DNA of 64,000 nt from Verrucomicrobiota bacterium (GCA_023399155.1 JAEWQP010000030.1:1-64000); one strand, 5' to 3'. Numbered from the stretch's first letter, positions 26,598 to 38,430 are shown. The notes: generated by a model not told the origin, from the letters alone. Made by a program: numbers and translations.

Positions 26598-28010
26598 CTA
26601 CCTCAGCCTCACCCGGATGAGCTGAGTCTCGGCGCCGCGGCTGATCAGAAGCACGAACTCCGAACGCGCGGGATCGTTCTCGATCTCGCCCATGTAGCCC
26701 ATCGTGCGCGCGAAATCGTCGGCCGGCTGCCCGTCGATCTCCATGACGAGATCGCCCACTTCCAGGCCGGCGGTAGCCGCCGGCGAGTTCGGTTTGACGA
26801 AATTGGCCACCACCCCGCGCGGTTCGCTCCCTTCGAGCCGGCGGGAGATCAGGTCGAACAGCACCGACTCGCGCAGCGTGATCCCGAGCCGCGGGAAATA
26901 GCGGCGCTCCGCCTCCTTGAGTGGCTTCGGCTGGCGGCCGATTTCCACGCGCACGTCGAGTCGCTCCGCTCCGCGCACCAAGCCGAGCTCGACAGGCTCC
27001 CCGGGCTTCCGGAGGAGAATCTCGCGTTCAAGATACGACGTGACCACCCGATCGGGACTGAACCGCGGGAGCGGCCTGCCTTCAAACGCCACGATGATAT
27101 CGCGCGCCTGGATACCGGCACGGGCCGCCGGGCCTTCGGCGATCACATCGGAGATCACCACCGCCGAACGGTTTCCCAGCTTGAGAAACTCCGCCACCTC
27201 GCGATCGACCGGTTGCAGGCCGATCACGCCCAGCCAGGGCACGGGCTGCCCGACCGGCGCCGCGGGTGCGCGGTGGAGGAAGGGCAAGACCTCGCTCGCC
27301 AGAAAGAAACTGCCGGTGCCATTGGGATTTTGGATACGCACGTTGTAGCGTTCGTTCTCCAGGTAGAGGAGGCGCTCCTGAGGATTGGCCGTGCCGGCCC
27401 ATCCGACGAGATCGCCGGCGCGGGTGAAAACCAGCGAGCCCGGCGTGGCGATGTCATTGACCGCCGAACCGACCTTCTGCGGCAGCCGCTGCAGGAGCGC
27501 AACATGGCCCTTGAGCAGGAACGGCTGGAACTCAAAATCCTTCGCCATGATGCCGATGCCCCAGAGATCGTCGCCGATCATCGGCTCGACCGCTGTGTAG
27601 GCGGAGCATGGGACGGCATCGCCAAGTCCGCCGCGGGCACGCAGGAAATGCCAGCCGCTGAGATAGTCCTGGCCGAGGTAGTCGGCGGGCGTGCTCTCGC
27701 TGGTCCCGGGCCGGAAGATGACGAAATCCTTGAGCTGCGCCGGCGGCAGCCAGCCCGGGATGGCCGACTCGAACAACACCACCAGTCCCTCATCGTCGGC
27801 CACGATGCCGATGACCGTTGAGGGGTGCCGCTCAATCTCCGTCTCGACGAAGTACTCCACGGCGACAACGCTGCGCACGCGTTCCGCGAAAAGCTCATCG
27901 AGATCCGGATCGGCGGCCTGCGTGCTCGAGGCAAAAACGACGACGGCAACCGTGCCGAGCACGCGCAAGACGGCGCGTCCAACGGTGGACAGGGAGTGGA
28001 TCTCAACCAT
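26598..28010 (-). CDS. Secreted DegP-like protein with two PDZ domains, catalytically dead
   Basis: A 470-residue exported protein. Residues 1-32 are a signal peptide (VLGTVAVVVFASSTQAAD). Residues 35-240 have the trypsin-like fold of HtrA proteases, but the Ser motif GNSGGP is replaced by ATPGSLVF (about 190), and I find no TNAHV-type His motif. Two PDZ domains follow at about 260-340 (LGVIGLQPVDREVAEFL) and about 365-460 (VVANFVKPNSPAATAGLEVGD). It may bind substrates or regulate the active HtrA lipoprotein encoded downstream on the same strand, an inference from order only. Confidence 0.8.
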   Translation of the reverse strand: MVEIHSLSTVGRAVLRVLGTVAVVVFASSTQAADPDLDELFAERVRSVVAVEYFVETEIERHPSTVIGIVADDEGLVVLFESAIPGWLPPAQLKDFVIFRPGTSESTPADYLGQDYLSGWHFLRARGGLGDAVPCSAYTAVEPMIGDDLWGIGIMAKDFEFQPFLLKGHVALLQRLPQKVGSAVNDIATPGSLVFTRAGDLVGWAGTANPQERLLYLENERYNVRIQNPNGTGSFFLASEVLPFLHRAPAAPVGQPVPWLGVIGLQPVDREVAEFLKLGNRSAVVISDVIAEGPAARAGIQARDIIVAFEGRPLPRFSPDRVVTSYLEREILLRKPGEPVELGLVRGAERLDVRVEIGRQPKPLKEAERRYFPRLGITLRESVLFDLISRRLEGSEPRGVVANFVKPNSPAATAGLEVGDLVMEIDGQPADDFARTMGYMGEIENDPARSEFVLLISRGAETQLIRVRLR

Positions 28011-28165
28011 GGGAACGGGGATTCTTGAACCCCGGAACGACGTGGCGCGAGCCCAGATCGGGGAAACCCGCCCGGGGCCGGTGCGAAACCGGGCTGCCGC
28101 GGTTGTTTCCTGTTCGCCGGCTCCGAGTGATCAACTTTTTCCAACCCAGGTTCCGCTGGTGGTCC

Positions 28166-28200
28166 CAGAGAACACGGAGGTGAGTGCCGAGTTTACAGAG
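28166..28200. repeat. Copy of the 11-mer array family
   Basis: Read on the minus strand, 28200-28166 matches the 25621-25653 array closely: ctctgtaaactcgg, then ctccgtg. It lies in the 397-nt gap between the HtrA gene and the pseudo-DegP gene. A 6-bp hairpin (28230-28246, loop tcgtg) lies nearby. Nothing else is recognisable in the gap except the purine tract at 28343-28382. Confidence 0.6.
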
Positions 28201-28342
28201 AGTTGTCCAAGACTCGGACGCCTCGCTGCCTCACCTCGTGGGTGAGCGATACAGGTGCGGCCTGATCTCGTGGATCGGCGCTCCGTGGAGTCGCGAATGC
28301 AGATTCTGGGGCCTGTCGGCGCTCTCGTTTTCCTACCTGCAC

Positions 28343-28382
28343 GGGAGGAGGAGAAAGAGAAAGAGTAAGATGAGGATCGGGA
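28343..28382. repeat. Purine hexamer tract, aagaga family
   Basis: About 40 nt almost free of pyrimidines on the plus strand, with the unit agaaag repeated and followed by agtaagatgaggatcggg. The same unit and a similar trailing part (agttagaataagatcggg) occur at 32600-32642. Confidence 0.65.
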
Positions 28383-28407
28383 AAGGCCCCCCTGCCTGCG
28401 CGGCACC

Positions 28408-29778
28408 TCAGGGCTTGAGCACGACAAAGGAGACGGCGCGATTGCGCTGCACCTCGATCAGGAGCGATTCCGGGGCCCGCTCGAATTCCGCGTAGACGTT
28501 CCTGAGTTGTTCGAGCGTTTCCACGGTCTCGCCCTTCACTTTCGTGATGATGTCGCCGCGCTGCAGCCCGGCCTTGTCGGCCGGAAATGCCGCCTGCGTG
28601 CCGATCACGATCACGCCATCGCCGTCGGGGAGACGGTTCTCGCGGGCGAAGGCGCGCGAGACCTTGCGCACGCTCAAGCCCCATTTCTCGAAGGCCCACT
28701 CCTCGCCGACGCGGCTTTCGAGTTGTTCGGTGACAACGGTGTAGTCCTGCGGGGCGAATCCGTTGCGCTTGACCGAGAGCACGATCTCGGTGCCGACGGG
28801 AAAACTCGCGATGCGGTTCTGAATCGGCGGCAACTGCTCGGGAAAACGTCCGTCGACCCCATCGCCGTTGATCGCGAGCACGATGTCGCCGGGGCGCAGG
28901 CCCGCGCGCGCCGCGGGCGAACCGGGATCGACGCTGTTGATCAGCATGCCGGTGTTGAGCGCGAGCTCGAAAAAGCTCTCCAGGTCGCGGAGTGCGCCGG
29001 GAATGATGCCGATATAACTGCGGTCCACCTTTCCGCGCGACGCCAGCTGCTCCATGACGTCACGGGCGGTGTTCGCCGGGATCGCGAAGCCGAGATTCTC
29101 CGCACCCAGGTAGGTGCGGGAATTGATCCCGACGACCGATCCATCTTCGGTCACAAGCGGACCGCCGCTGTTCCCGGGGTTGATCGCCGCGTCCGTCTGC
29201 AGCCAGGTGCTGAAGGTGCCGGTCTCGTAGCCGCGCACACCGTCGCTGGCCTCGAAGTACCGGTCGGTGTTGGAAATGATCCCCTTCGTGACCGTCCGCG
29301 TGAGCCCGTGGGGCGTGCCGACGGCGTAGACGGTCTGGCCGGGGAGGAGCCGTTCGGAATCGCCGAACGAGGCGCTGGAAAAGGCGAGACCGCGACGGCG
29401 TACCTCATCCATGTCGATGCGCAGGAGGGCGAGGTCGGTCCAGTGATCCCAGCCGATGAGTTCGGCACCCACGCGCTCCAGGCTGGGCAGGGTGATCGAA
29501 ATCTCGACCGCACGCGGCGAGGCCACGTGGGCATTGGTCAGCACCCAGCCTTGCGGGGAAAGGATCACCCCGCTGCCCACGCCGGAGATCAGGCGGGTGG
29601 CGCCATCCTCGATCGTCATCTCGCGCACGTCGATGCGAACGACAGACTGGAGGAGGTGCTCGAACCCGCGCTTTTGCGTGGCCGCCGCGCCGGCGGCGCC
29701 GGTCCCGGTTGGACGCGGGTTGAACGCAAGGCAGCCGCTCATGACGAGCGACAACCCGGCCACCAGGGCGAGCGCCAT
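28408..29778 (-). CDS. HtrA/Deg-type serine protease lipoprotein
   Basis: A 456-residue envelope protease. A lipobox LVMSGC puts the lipid-modified Cys at residue 16, so the protein is probably membrane-anchored. The trypsin-like domain has the catalytic triad His84 (TNAHVA), Asp115 (TDLALL) and Ser204 (GNSGGPL). Two PDZ domains follow, at about 225-320 and 360-455 (QAAFPADKAGLQRGDI). It degrades or refolds damaged envelope proteins. ATG 29778 was chosen because it places the lipobox correctly; an ATG at 29898 would leave only 14 nt to the divergent leuS start. Confidence 0.9.
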   Translation of the reverse strand: MALALVAGLSLVMSGCLAFNPRPTGTGAAGAAATQKRGFEHLLQSVVRIDVREMTIEDGATRLISGVGSGVILSPQGWVLTNAHVASPRAVEISITLPSLERVGAELIGWDHWTDLALLRIDMDEVRRRGLAFSSASFGDSERLLPGQTVYAVGTPHGLTRTVTKGIISNTDRYFEASDGVRGYETGTFSTWLQTDAAINPGNSGGPLVTEDGSVVGINSRTYLGAENLGFAIPANTARDVMEQLASRGKVDRSYIGIIPGALRDLESFFELALNTGMLINSVDPGSPAARAGLRPGDIVLAINGDGVDGRFPEQLPPIQNRIASFPVGTEIVLSVKRNGFAPQDYTVVTEQLESRVGEEWAFEKWGLSVRKVSRAFARENRLPDGDGVIVIGTQAAFPADKAGLQRGDIITKVKGETVETLEQLRNVYAEFERAPESLLIEVQRNRAVSFVVLKP

Positions 29779-29912
29779 GCGGCGTCCGGACGCCCCTGAC
29801 GCGCTGCGAGCCCGTGCCGCGATGCCGGGGATGCGGCGCGACCGAACCGGAGCCCGGTTCGGGAGGGTGGTTGACGCACCTGGGTATTCTTTCAACATCG
29901 CGGGTTTCTCAC

Positions 29913-32498
<2,586 letters not shown>

Positions 32499-32507
32499 TC
32501 CCCCCCA

Positions 32508-32626
32508 CTCTTTCTCTTAATCTTTCTCTTTCTCCCATCTTCCCCGCTCTTCGTTTGCGTCCCTTCATCCTCGCGTCAATCCCGCCTGACGGGGAGAACG
32601 AGAAAGAGAAAGATTAAGAGAAAGAG
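32508..32626. repeat. Perfect 27-bp inverted repeat of hexamer arrays after leuS
   Basis: Arm 32508-32534 (ctctttctcttaatctttct..., pyrimidine only apart from two A) is the exact reverse complement of 32600-32626 (units agaaag, agaaag, attaag, agaaag). The spacer is 65 nt. The period is 6. The right side continues with agttag, aataag, atcggg to 32642. In RNA the arms could form a long stem, and the homopurine strand could form unusual DNA structures. It may end leuS transcription, but its sharing with 24220 and 28343 shows that it is a dispersed family. Confidence 0.88.
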
Positions 32627-32673
32627 TTAGAATAAGATCGGGAGAACGATGCCGGGCGAGGGCTTACGAGGCG

Positions 32674-33132
32674 ATGAGCACAACCAGATACCTTGTTCTC
32701 GGGGCGGGGCTCATCGCCATCGCGGGGGCGATCTATCTCGCGACGACGTGGATGCGGTCGGGCGCTGAGCCTGCCCGGTCCGAAGCGTTCACCGTTCCGG
32801 GGCCACCGGCCGCCGTCTACGATGCGATCCTTCCGGAGATTCGGGATCGCATCGCGCGTGAGACACGGATCGTGCGCATGGATGAACCCGGCGCGATCGA
32901 GATGCGATTCACCGCGCAACTTGAGGACCATTCCGTGCGGCTGGTCGGGATCCGGCTCTCCGCAAGTTCGCATGGAAGCCTTGTCGTGGTGAACTCACGA
33001 CGGTTTTCGTTTCTCCCGGGCCGGGCGCGGGACGCCCAGGATGCCGCACTTGAGGGCTCGCTCAACGCGTTGATCCGACGTCACACCGAACCGGATCCGC
33101 CAGGCGGAGCGTCCGGCGCGCCTCCGCGCTGA
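32674..33132 (+). CDS. Small membrane-anchored protein of unknown function
   Basis: A 152-residue protein with one N-terminal membrane segment (LVLGAGLIAIAGAIYLATTW, about 7-26) and a soluble part of about 110 residues outside it. The soluble part alternates helices and strands and ends in a Pro/Gly-rich tail (EPDPPGGASGAPPR). I do not recognise a family. It lies after the leuS inverted repeat, and codon use matches its neighbours, so it is probably real. Confidence 0.6.
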   Translation: MSTTRYLVLGAGLIAIAGAIYLATTWMRSGAEPARSEAFTVPGPPAAVYDAILPEIRDRIARETRIVRMDEPGAIEMRFTAQLEDHSVRLVGIRLSASSHGSLVVVNSRRFSFLPGRARDAQDAALEGSLNALIRRHTEPDPPGGASGAPPR

Positions 33133-33516
33133 ACACCGGCTGCCGGCCAGCGCGCAGGACGGTGTGAATACAGCGACGAATAGCGGCCGATATGGTCGCT
33201 GATCTCGATCCTGCAGGAGCATTGCACCGACGCTAACGAACGCACGGGCGGGCGCGAGGGCGTGCTGCACGAAGAACAGCCGACCCGTCGGGCTCGCCCC
33301 GTGTGGACCGAGGGGCGGAGGCCGGTCGTGAATACATGCGCCTCATCGAAAGGGCCTGGCAGACATCGCCCGCTTCATGCACTGCGTTCTCGGGTTGAAG
33401 GCACCGTCGCACCGCGCATCGCGATGCACCATTTTGCCCGACGTTGCGCAGGGTACGTTGTCCTTGAGTGACGTCCGTACTTGCGCCGGGGCTCTGGACT
33501 CCCTCACTCTCGGGCC
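33133..33516. other. Gap before the histidine kinase
   Basis: A 384-nt gap without a recognisable gene or repeat array. A perfect 12-nt palindrome (gcatcgcgatgc) lies at 33416-33427 and could be an operator, about 90 nt upstream of the kinase gene; this is weak evidence. Confidence 0.3.
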
Positions 33517-36066
33517 ATGCTTTTCCAGCTGCTGGAGCGAATCGCAGCTGAATCCCCTGCCTGTAGTACTCCGGACCTGCGCGTGCGCATGTTCCGTTCG
33601 ATCTGCATCGCCACCGCCGCGCTCGCGCTGCTGGTCGCGGTGCCGATGAACCTCCTGCAAAACATACCGCTCGTGGTGCACGTGGGCACGGCGCTCCTCG
33701 GCCTTCTTGCGGCTGCCTTCGCCTGGCTCTCCTTCCGCGGCCGGACCCTATGCACGTCATTCTTCGTCACCACGCTCGCGTTGCTCGATCTCATGTGGTT
33801 CGGCAATGCCGGTTCGCGGGGGAGCATCACCTATTTCTACCTGCCGGCACTCGTCTTCTCGCTCGCCATCTTCCCCGGCGCGCGTCCGCGCATGGTCGTG
33901 CTGCAGCTGCTCAATGTCGCGACCCTCCTCGCACTCGAGCACCGCTTCCCCGGGTGGGTCACGCCCTTTGCCTCCGAGGCCGATCGGATTGTCGACCTCT
34001 CCACCAGCCTCTTCGCCGCCGGCGTGGCGACGCTCCTGATCGTCTCGATCGTGCTGCGCGCCTACGAGCGCGACCGACGCCGGCTTGCCGAGACGGCTGA
34101 GCAGCTCCGGGCCAGCGAGGAGCGGCACCGCGTCATCTTCAATGGAACCGGCGAGGCCATCCTCGTGTTCGATGCGGAGGGACGGCTGATCGACATCAAC
34201 AGCCGCGCACTCGAGATGTACGGGGTCGATCGGGCGTCCGCAAACGCGCTGACCTTCGACGACTGCAGCCTCGGGGAGAGCCCCTACTCGGAGCGCGAGG
34301 CCAAGGTGAAGCTCGCGCAGGCCGCGGCCGGCGAACACCAGGTGTTTGAGTGGATGAGCCGGAAGCCACACGGCGAAATCTTCTGGTCGGAGGTCGCGTT
34401 GCGGGCCGGCTCGCTGGCGGGAAAACCCTTCGTGATCGCTTCGGTGCGTGATATCTCCCGGCGCAAACAGGTGCAGCATGAACTCCTCGCCAATGAGGAG
34501 CGCCTTCGCCTCGCGATGCTCACGTCGCGACAGGCGTGGTTCGAAGTCAATGTCCAGACCGGGTCCGGCTTCACCAGCCCCGAGTATGCGCGCCTGCTGG
34601 GGTTCGACGCGCTGGACTTCGTCACCTCGGTGGACACCTGGCTCGCGTCCGTTCATCCCGAGGACCGCGACGCCGCGGAGCGCGAGTTTCGAGCCTGTAT
34701 CGATTCCGGCCAGACACGCTCCTTCGAATACCGCCGGCGCGCGCATGACGGTTCCTGGAAATGGATCCGGTCCGTCGGGCGGATCGTCGACCGCGATCCG
34801 TCGGGCCGCGCCCTCCGCATGATCGGCATGCACGCGGATATCACCGACCGCAAGGAACTGGAGGCTCAGTTGCTCCACAGCCAGCGGCTCGAGGCGGTCG
34901 GGACGCTTGCGAGTGGCGTGGCGCACGACCTGAACAACATCCTCACGCCGATGCTGATGGGCGCAGGTCTGTTGCGGGACAGGCTGGCCGACCCCGAGGA
35001 CCGCGAACTCATGGGTATGATCGAGAACTGCGGCCGACGCGGCGCGGCGATCGTGAAGCAGCTTCTCGCCTTCAGCCGCGCTGTCACTCCCGAGCGCCGC
35101 CCGATCCGCCCACTGGACCTGATGAAGGAGGTCGCGCAGCTGGTGCGCTCGACCTTCCCGAAGGAGATCACGCTGGTCGAGCAGGTCGGCGAATGCGGCG
35201 GCGAGGTCGAGGCGGACTCCACCCAGTTGCACCAAGTGCTTGTCAACCTTGCGGTCAACGCGCGCGATGCCATGCCGGAAGGCGGCACGCTCACGCTTGG
35301 GATGGAATGCTGCGCCCTCAGCGCGCCCGGTGCGGCCCACGAATCCGGACCGCCGGAATCCTTCCTGCTCCTGCGCGTGGCGGACACCGGCCACGGCATC
35401 CCGCCCGAGATCCGCGACCGCATCTTCGATCCGTTCTTCACCACCAAGGGCCCGGGCAAGGGAACGGGGCTCGGACTCGCCACCGTGCACGGCATCGTCG
35501 CGGCCCACCGCGGTTTCATTCGTTTCGAGAGCGCACCGGGGGTGGGCACGGAGTTTCGCATCTATATTCCGATGGCCGCGGGCGACGGGCCGGCAGCCGT
35601 GGAACAACGCCAGGCGGGTCGCGCGCTCGAGCAGCGCGATGGACGTCCCTGCCGGACCATCCTGGTGGTCGACGACGAGCCCGCGGTGCTGCGCATGGTT
35701 CAGCGGATCCTCGAGCGCGAGGGTTTCGATGTGCTGGCCGCCGCAAATGGCGCCGAGGCCCTCCAATTGATGCGCGAGCGATCAGCCGATATCGCGCTGG
35801 TCATCGTCGACTTCATGATGCCGGAAATGGACGGGCCTGCCCTCGTTCCGCGCCTGCGCGCAATCGCGCCGCTCATCAGGATCATCGGCGTGTCGGGTCT
35901 CGACCAGCGCGATCGCGCGGCGGCGCTCGGCCTCGACGACGTTCTGGGCAAGCCGTTCGATGGGTCGACGCTCGTGCCTCGTGTGCACCGCGTGCTCGGT
36001 CGGCCTGAGGTTCAGCGAGCCGCGATCATCGGAACGAAGCGGACTTCGCAGAGTTCCTCGCCCTGA
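33517..36066 (+). CDS. Hybrid sensor histidine kinase with PAS domains and a receiver
   Basis: An 849-residue membrane kinase. Residues 1-185 hold about six membrane segments, followed by two PAS domains (about 200-320 and 325-455; the second ends GMHADITDRKELE). The HisKA box LASGVAHDLNNIL carries the phosphorylated His470. The HATPase domain has NLAVNARDAMPEGG (N box), DTGHGIPPEIRDRIFDPFFTT and GKGTGLGLATVHG. A C-terminal receiver domain has Asp765 in VIVDFMMPEMDG and the Lys in LGKPFDG. The ATG at 33517 was used; a TTG at 33481 is in frame. The last 55 nt overlap the convergent pcm gene. The signal is unknown. Confidence 0.92.
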   Translation: MLFQLLERIAAESPACSTPDLRVRMFRSICIATAALALLVAVPMNLLQNIPLVVHVGTALLGLLAAAFAWLSFRGRTLCTSFFVTTLALLDLMWFGNAGSRGSITYFYLPALVFSLAIFPGARPRMVVLQLLNVATLLALEHRFPGWVTPFASEADRIVDLSTSLFAAGVATLLIVSIVLRAYERDRRRLAETAEQLRASEERHRVIFNGTGEAILVFDAEGRLIDINSRALEMYGVDRASANALTFDDCSLGESPYSEREAKVKLAQAAAGEHQVFEWMSRKPHGEIFWSEVALRAGSLAGKPFVIASVRDISRRKQVQHELLANEERLRLAMLTSRQAWFEVNVQTGSGFTSPEYARLLGFDALDFVTSVDTWLASVHPEDRDAAEREFRACIDSGQTRSFEYRRRAHDGSWKWIRSVGRIVDRDPSGRALRMIGMHADITDRKELEAQLLHSQRLEAVGTLASGVAHDLNNILTPMLMGAGLLRDRLADPEDRELMGMIENCGRRGAAIVKQLLAFSRAVTPERRPIRPLDLMKEVAQLVRSTFPKEITLVEQVGECGGEVEADSTQLHQVLVNLAVNARDAMPEGGTLTLGMECCALSAPGAAHESGPPESFLLLRVADTGHGIPPEIRDRIFDPFFTTKGPGKGTGLGLATVHGIVAAHRGFIRFESAPGVGTEFRIYIPMAAGDGPAAVEQRQAGRALEQRDGRPCRTILVVDDEPAVLRMVQRILEREGFDVLAAANGAEALQLMRERSADIALVIVDFMMPEMDGPALVPRLRAIAPLIRIIGVSGLDQRDRAAALGLDDVLGKPFDGSTLVPRVHRVLGRPEVQRAAIIGTKRTSQSSSP

Positions 36067-36683
36067 AAACCTCCGGGCGTGCGCTGGTAGGCCCAGAGTT
36101 CCTGATGATCCTCGCCGACCGGGATGATCAGCCGTCCGCCCTCGGCCAGCTGCTCCAGGAGCGCGGGCGGCACGGACGGCGGCGCCGCGGAAACGATGAT
36201 GCCGTCGAACGGCGCGGCCTCCGCCCAGCCCTTCCATCCGTCGCCGCATCTCGTGTGCACGTTCCTGTATCCAAGTTCCCGCAGGCGTGCAGTCGCCTCG
36301 ATCGCCAGGGACGCGACGATATCCATGGTGTACACCTCGCAACCCATCTCCGCGAGCACGGCGGCCACGTAGCCGCAGCCCGTTCCGACCTCAAGCAGCC
36401 GGCTGCCGGGCCGCGTGCGCAGTTCCGCCACCATCAGTGCCACGATAAACGGCTGCGAAATCGTTTGTCCGCACCCGATCGGCACCGGATGGTCGGCATA
36501 CGCCTCGGCTTGCTCGCGGAGCGGCACGAATCGTTCGCGCGGCACCCGTTCCATCGCCTCGAGGACGCGCCGGTCCTTCACACCGCGCGACTGGATCTGG
36601 ACGGAAACCATCTCCCGGCGCGCCGCAGCGTGCGGATCCCGATCGCCGCCTGGCGCACCCTCATGGCCGTCGTCATGCTCCAC
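36012..36683 (-). CDS. pcm: Protein-L-isoaspartate O-methyltransferase
   Basis: A 223-residue SAM-dependent methyltransferase that repairs isoaspartyl residues in aged proteins. The conserved VPRERFVPL (about 47-55), GQTISQPFIVALM (about 72-84) and the SAM-binding motif SRLLEVGTGCGYVAAVLAEM (about 94-113) are present, then the DGIIVSAAPPSVPPAL and GGRLIIPVG motifs. The first 23 residues are not conserved, and the Met at residue 25 is a possible alternative start. The 3' end overlaps the kinase gene by 55 nt. Confidence 0.93.
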   Translation of the reverse strand: MEHDDGHEGAPGGDRDPHAAARREMVSVQIQSRGVKDRRVLEAMERVPRERFVPLREQAEAYADHPVPIGCGQTISQPFIVALMVAELRTRPGSRLLEVGTGCGYVAAVLAEMGCEVYTMDIVASLAIEATARLRELGYRNVHTRCGDGWKGWAEAAPFDGIIVSAAPPSVPPALLEQLAEGGRLIIPVGEDHQELWAYQRTPGGFQGEELCEVRFVPMIAAR

Positions 36684-36827
36684 CCAACGAGTGTAGTTGG
36701 CGCCTACCTGCCCGCAACCTCCGGGCGTCCCAAATGGTCGCCTCCCGCGATCCGAGGCGCCATCGCGCGATGAACCCGTTTCTCCGGCGCCACACGGATC
36801 GCCGGTAGCAGCCGACCCGAAACGGCG

Positions 36828-37616
36828 TCACTTCCCCGCCGCGCGAGGCAAGCCCACGGCCGCGGCTTCGCGCGCCTCGAGGAGTCGTTCCAGCGCGACG
36901 GCATCCTCGGGAGTGTCCACGCCGATCGTGGGCTGATCCGTGAATCCGACCGCGATGCGATGCCCATTCTCCAGCACCCGCAGTTGCTCAAGTTTCTCAA
37001 TTTCCTCCAGACGGCCGGGCGGCATCGTGCTGAATTCCTGCAGGAAATCGGCGCGGTAGGCGTAGAGCCCGAGGTGTCGGTAGACTCCGTGGTCGCGCAG
37101 CCAGGCAGCATCGACCTGTCCGCGCAGGTCGCGCGCGAAGGGGATGGGAGAGCGCGAAAAGTAAAGAGCCTCGCCGGTCCGCCCGACCACGACCTTGACT
37201 TGGTTCGGGTTGGCAAAGTCCTCCGGACGATCGAACCGGATCGCGAGCGTCGCCATCGGACACCCGCGGGTGATCAGGCTGCCGAGAGTCTCGATCTGCT
37301 CTGCCGTGACGAGCGGTTCGTCGGCCTGCACATTGATCACGAAATCGGCCCCGACTGAGACGTTGGCCTCCGCGAGGCGGTCCGTGCCGCTCGTGTGCTT
37401 CGGGCTCGTGAGGATACCGCGGAAGCCGTGCGAGGTCACCGCCCAGAGCAATTCGTCATCATCCACCGCGAAATGCACGGGCACGTCGGGGACTTGCGAG
37501 GCGATGCGTTCGGCGACCCAGATGATCAGCGGCTTACCGCGAATCGGGTGCAGGAGCTTGCGTGGAAATCGGGTGGACGCCAGGCGGGCGGGCACGATGA
37601 TGGCCGTCTTCGTCAT
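36828..37616 (-). CDS. kdsB: 3-deoxy-manno-octulosonate cytidylyltransferase
   Basis: A 262-residue enzyme that activates KDO with CTP for lipopolysaccharide synthesis, which implies a Gram-negative envelope. The N-terminal IIVPARLASTRFPRKLL is the nucleotide-binding loop; TSPKHTSGTDRLAE (about 70-83) and FVINVQADEPLV (about 92-103) are family signatures, and HLGLYAYR lies at about 176-183. The last 15 residues are Ala-rich and not conserved. It is divergent from the HPr gene, and an AT-rich 103-nt gap lies between them. Confidence 0.96.
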   Translation of the reverse strand: MTKTAIIVPARLASTRFPRKLLHPIRGKPLIIWVAERIASQVPDVPVHFAVDDDELLWAVTSHGFRGILTSPKHTSGTDRLAEANVSVGADFVINVQADEPLVTAEQIETLGSLITRGCPMATLAIRFDRPEDFANPNQVKVVVGRTGEALYFSRSPIPFARDLRGQVDAAWLRDHGVYRHLGLYAYRADFLQEFSTMPPGRLEEIEKLEQLRVLENGHRIAVGFTDQPTIGVDTPEDAVALERLLEAREAAAVGLPRAAGK

Positions 37617-37719
37617 GCTAGGAATTTGTTTGCCACGGATGGCGATAATTTGGATTTAGCTAATACGTTAGTCGCCGATTATCAATTACATCCCGAGAGA
37701 TTTCAGCTGCTCGCCATAC
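37617..37719. promoter_or_regulatory. AT-rich divergent promoter region, kdsB / HPr
   Basis: This 103-nt gap is much richer in A and T than its surroundings, with a cluster at about 37646-37690 (taatttggatttagctaat). It must contain promoters for two divergent genes. Exact -10 boxes cannot be assigned with confidence because the sigma-factor consensus of this organism is not known to me. Confidence 0.45.
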
Positions 37720-38019
37720 ATGGAAACCGGTACAAACACGCCCGCGGGTGATACCCTCGAGAAAGTTCTGGTCGTACAGAACAAGATGGGCATCCACGCA
37801 CGCCCCGCGGCGATGATCGTCCGCCTCACCAGCAAGTTCCGGGGTGAGGTCTTTTTTGACAAGGACGAGGAGCAAGTGAACGGGAAGTCGATCATGGGCC
37901 TGATGATGCTGGCGGCCGGCCGCGGCTCGAAGATCCGCGTGCAGGCGCAAGGTCCCGAGGCCGAGCAGCTGATCAAGGACCTGGAAGCCCTGTTCGAGAG
38001 AAAATTCGACGAGGGTTGA
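37720..38019 (+). CDS. ptsH: HPr-family phosphocarrier protein
   Basis: A 99-residue HPr. His26 in MGIHARPAAMIV is the site phosphorylated by enzyme I, and Ser57 in NGKSIMGLMMLAA is the position of regulatory serine phosphorylation in HPr of other bacteria. A 14-residue N-terminal extension precedes the domain. No enzyme I or EII gene lies nearby, so the protein may act in a regulatory phosphotransferase chain rather than in sugar import; this is an inference. Confidence 0.93.
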   Translation: METGTNTPAGDTLEKVLVVQNKMGIHARPAAMIVRLTSKFRGEVFFDKDEEQVNGKSIMGLMMLAAGRGSKIRVQAQGPEAEQLIKDLEALFERKFDEG

Positions 38020-38430
38020 GCGTCGTCGGCCGGCGCGGCAGGCCCGTGCCGGGCAGAGATCAGCGGGATCCGGTGGATCGCGATCGCCTGAATGCATGCG
38101 TGGCGCCGAGGAACGCACGTGTGGTTCACCCGTTGATACGGCACGGTTCATCGGGAAAGAGGCCGACGGATTGCAGACGACGCAATGTCGGCAGCGAAGG
38201 CTGGATCCGGTAGGACAGTTTCTCCGAAACCGCCGCGAACGCCCGGAACCGATGCACCGCGCGCGGAGCGCGCGCCCACTCACGGTGCCGGGCCTCGAGG
38301 TTCATGACAGGCTCGTCCGATCCGAAAGCGGCTTCAGGTCGGGCATGGCCACCAGCCGAGCCGCCGCTCTCGCGGACCGCTCGGTTTCTCCACGGCCTGT
38401 CCGGCGGCTTTGCGGGTTTTCGGATAGCCA
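38020..38430. other. Gap between HPr and tatD
   Basis: A 411-nt region between convergent genes. I see no supported gene, RNA or array. A minus-strand reading frame (38126-38317) is open but resembles nothing. No terminator with a T tract is evident. Confidence 0.35.

Noticed and set aside
33757..35766. 669-residue open frame on the minus strand
   Set aside because: Antisense to the hybrid kinase, with no coherent domains.
38126..38317. Small minus-strand gene between HPr and tatD
   Set aside because: The frame is open but has no start with a binding site, no motif and no sign of selection that I can see.
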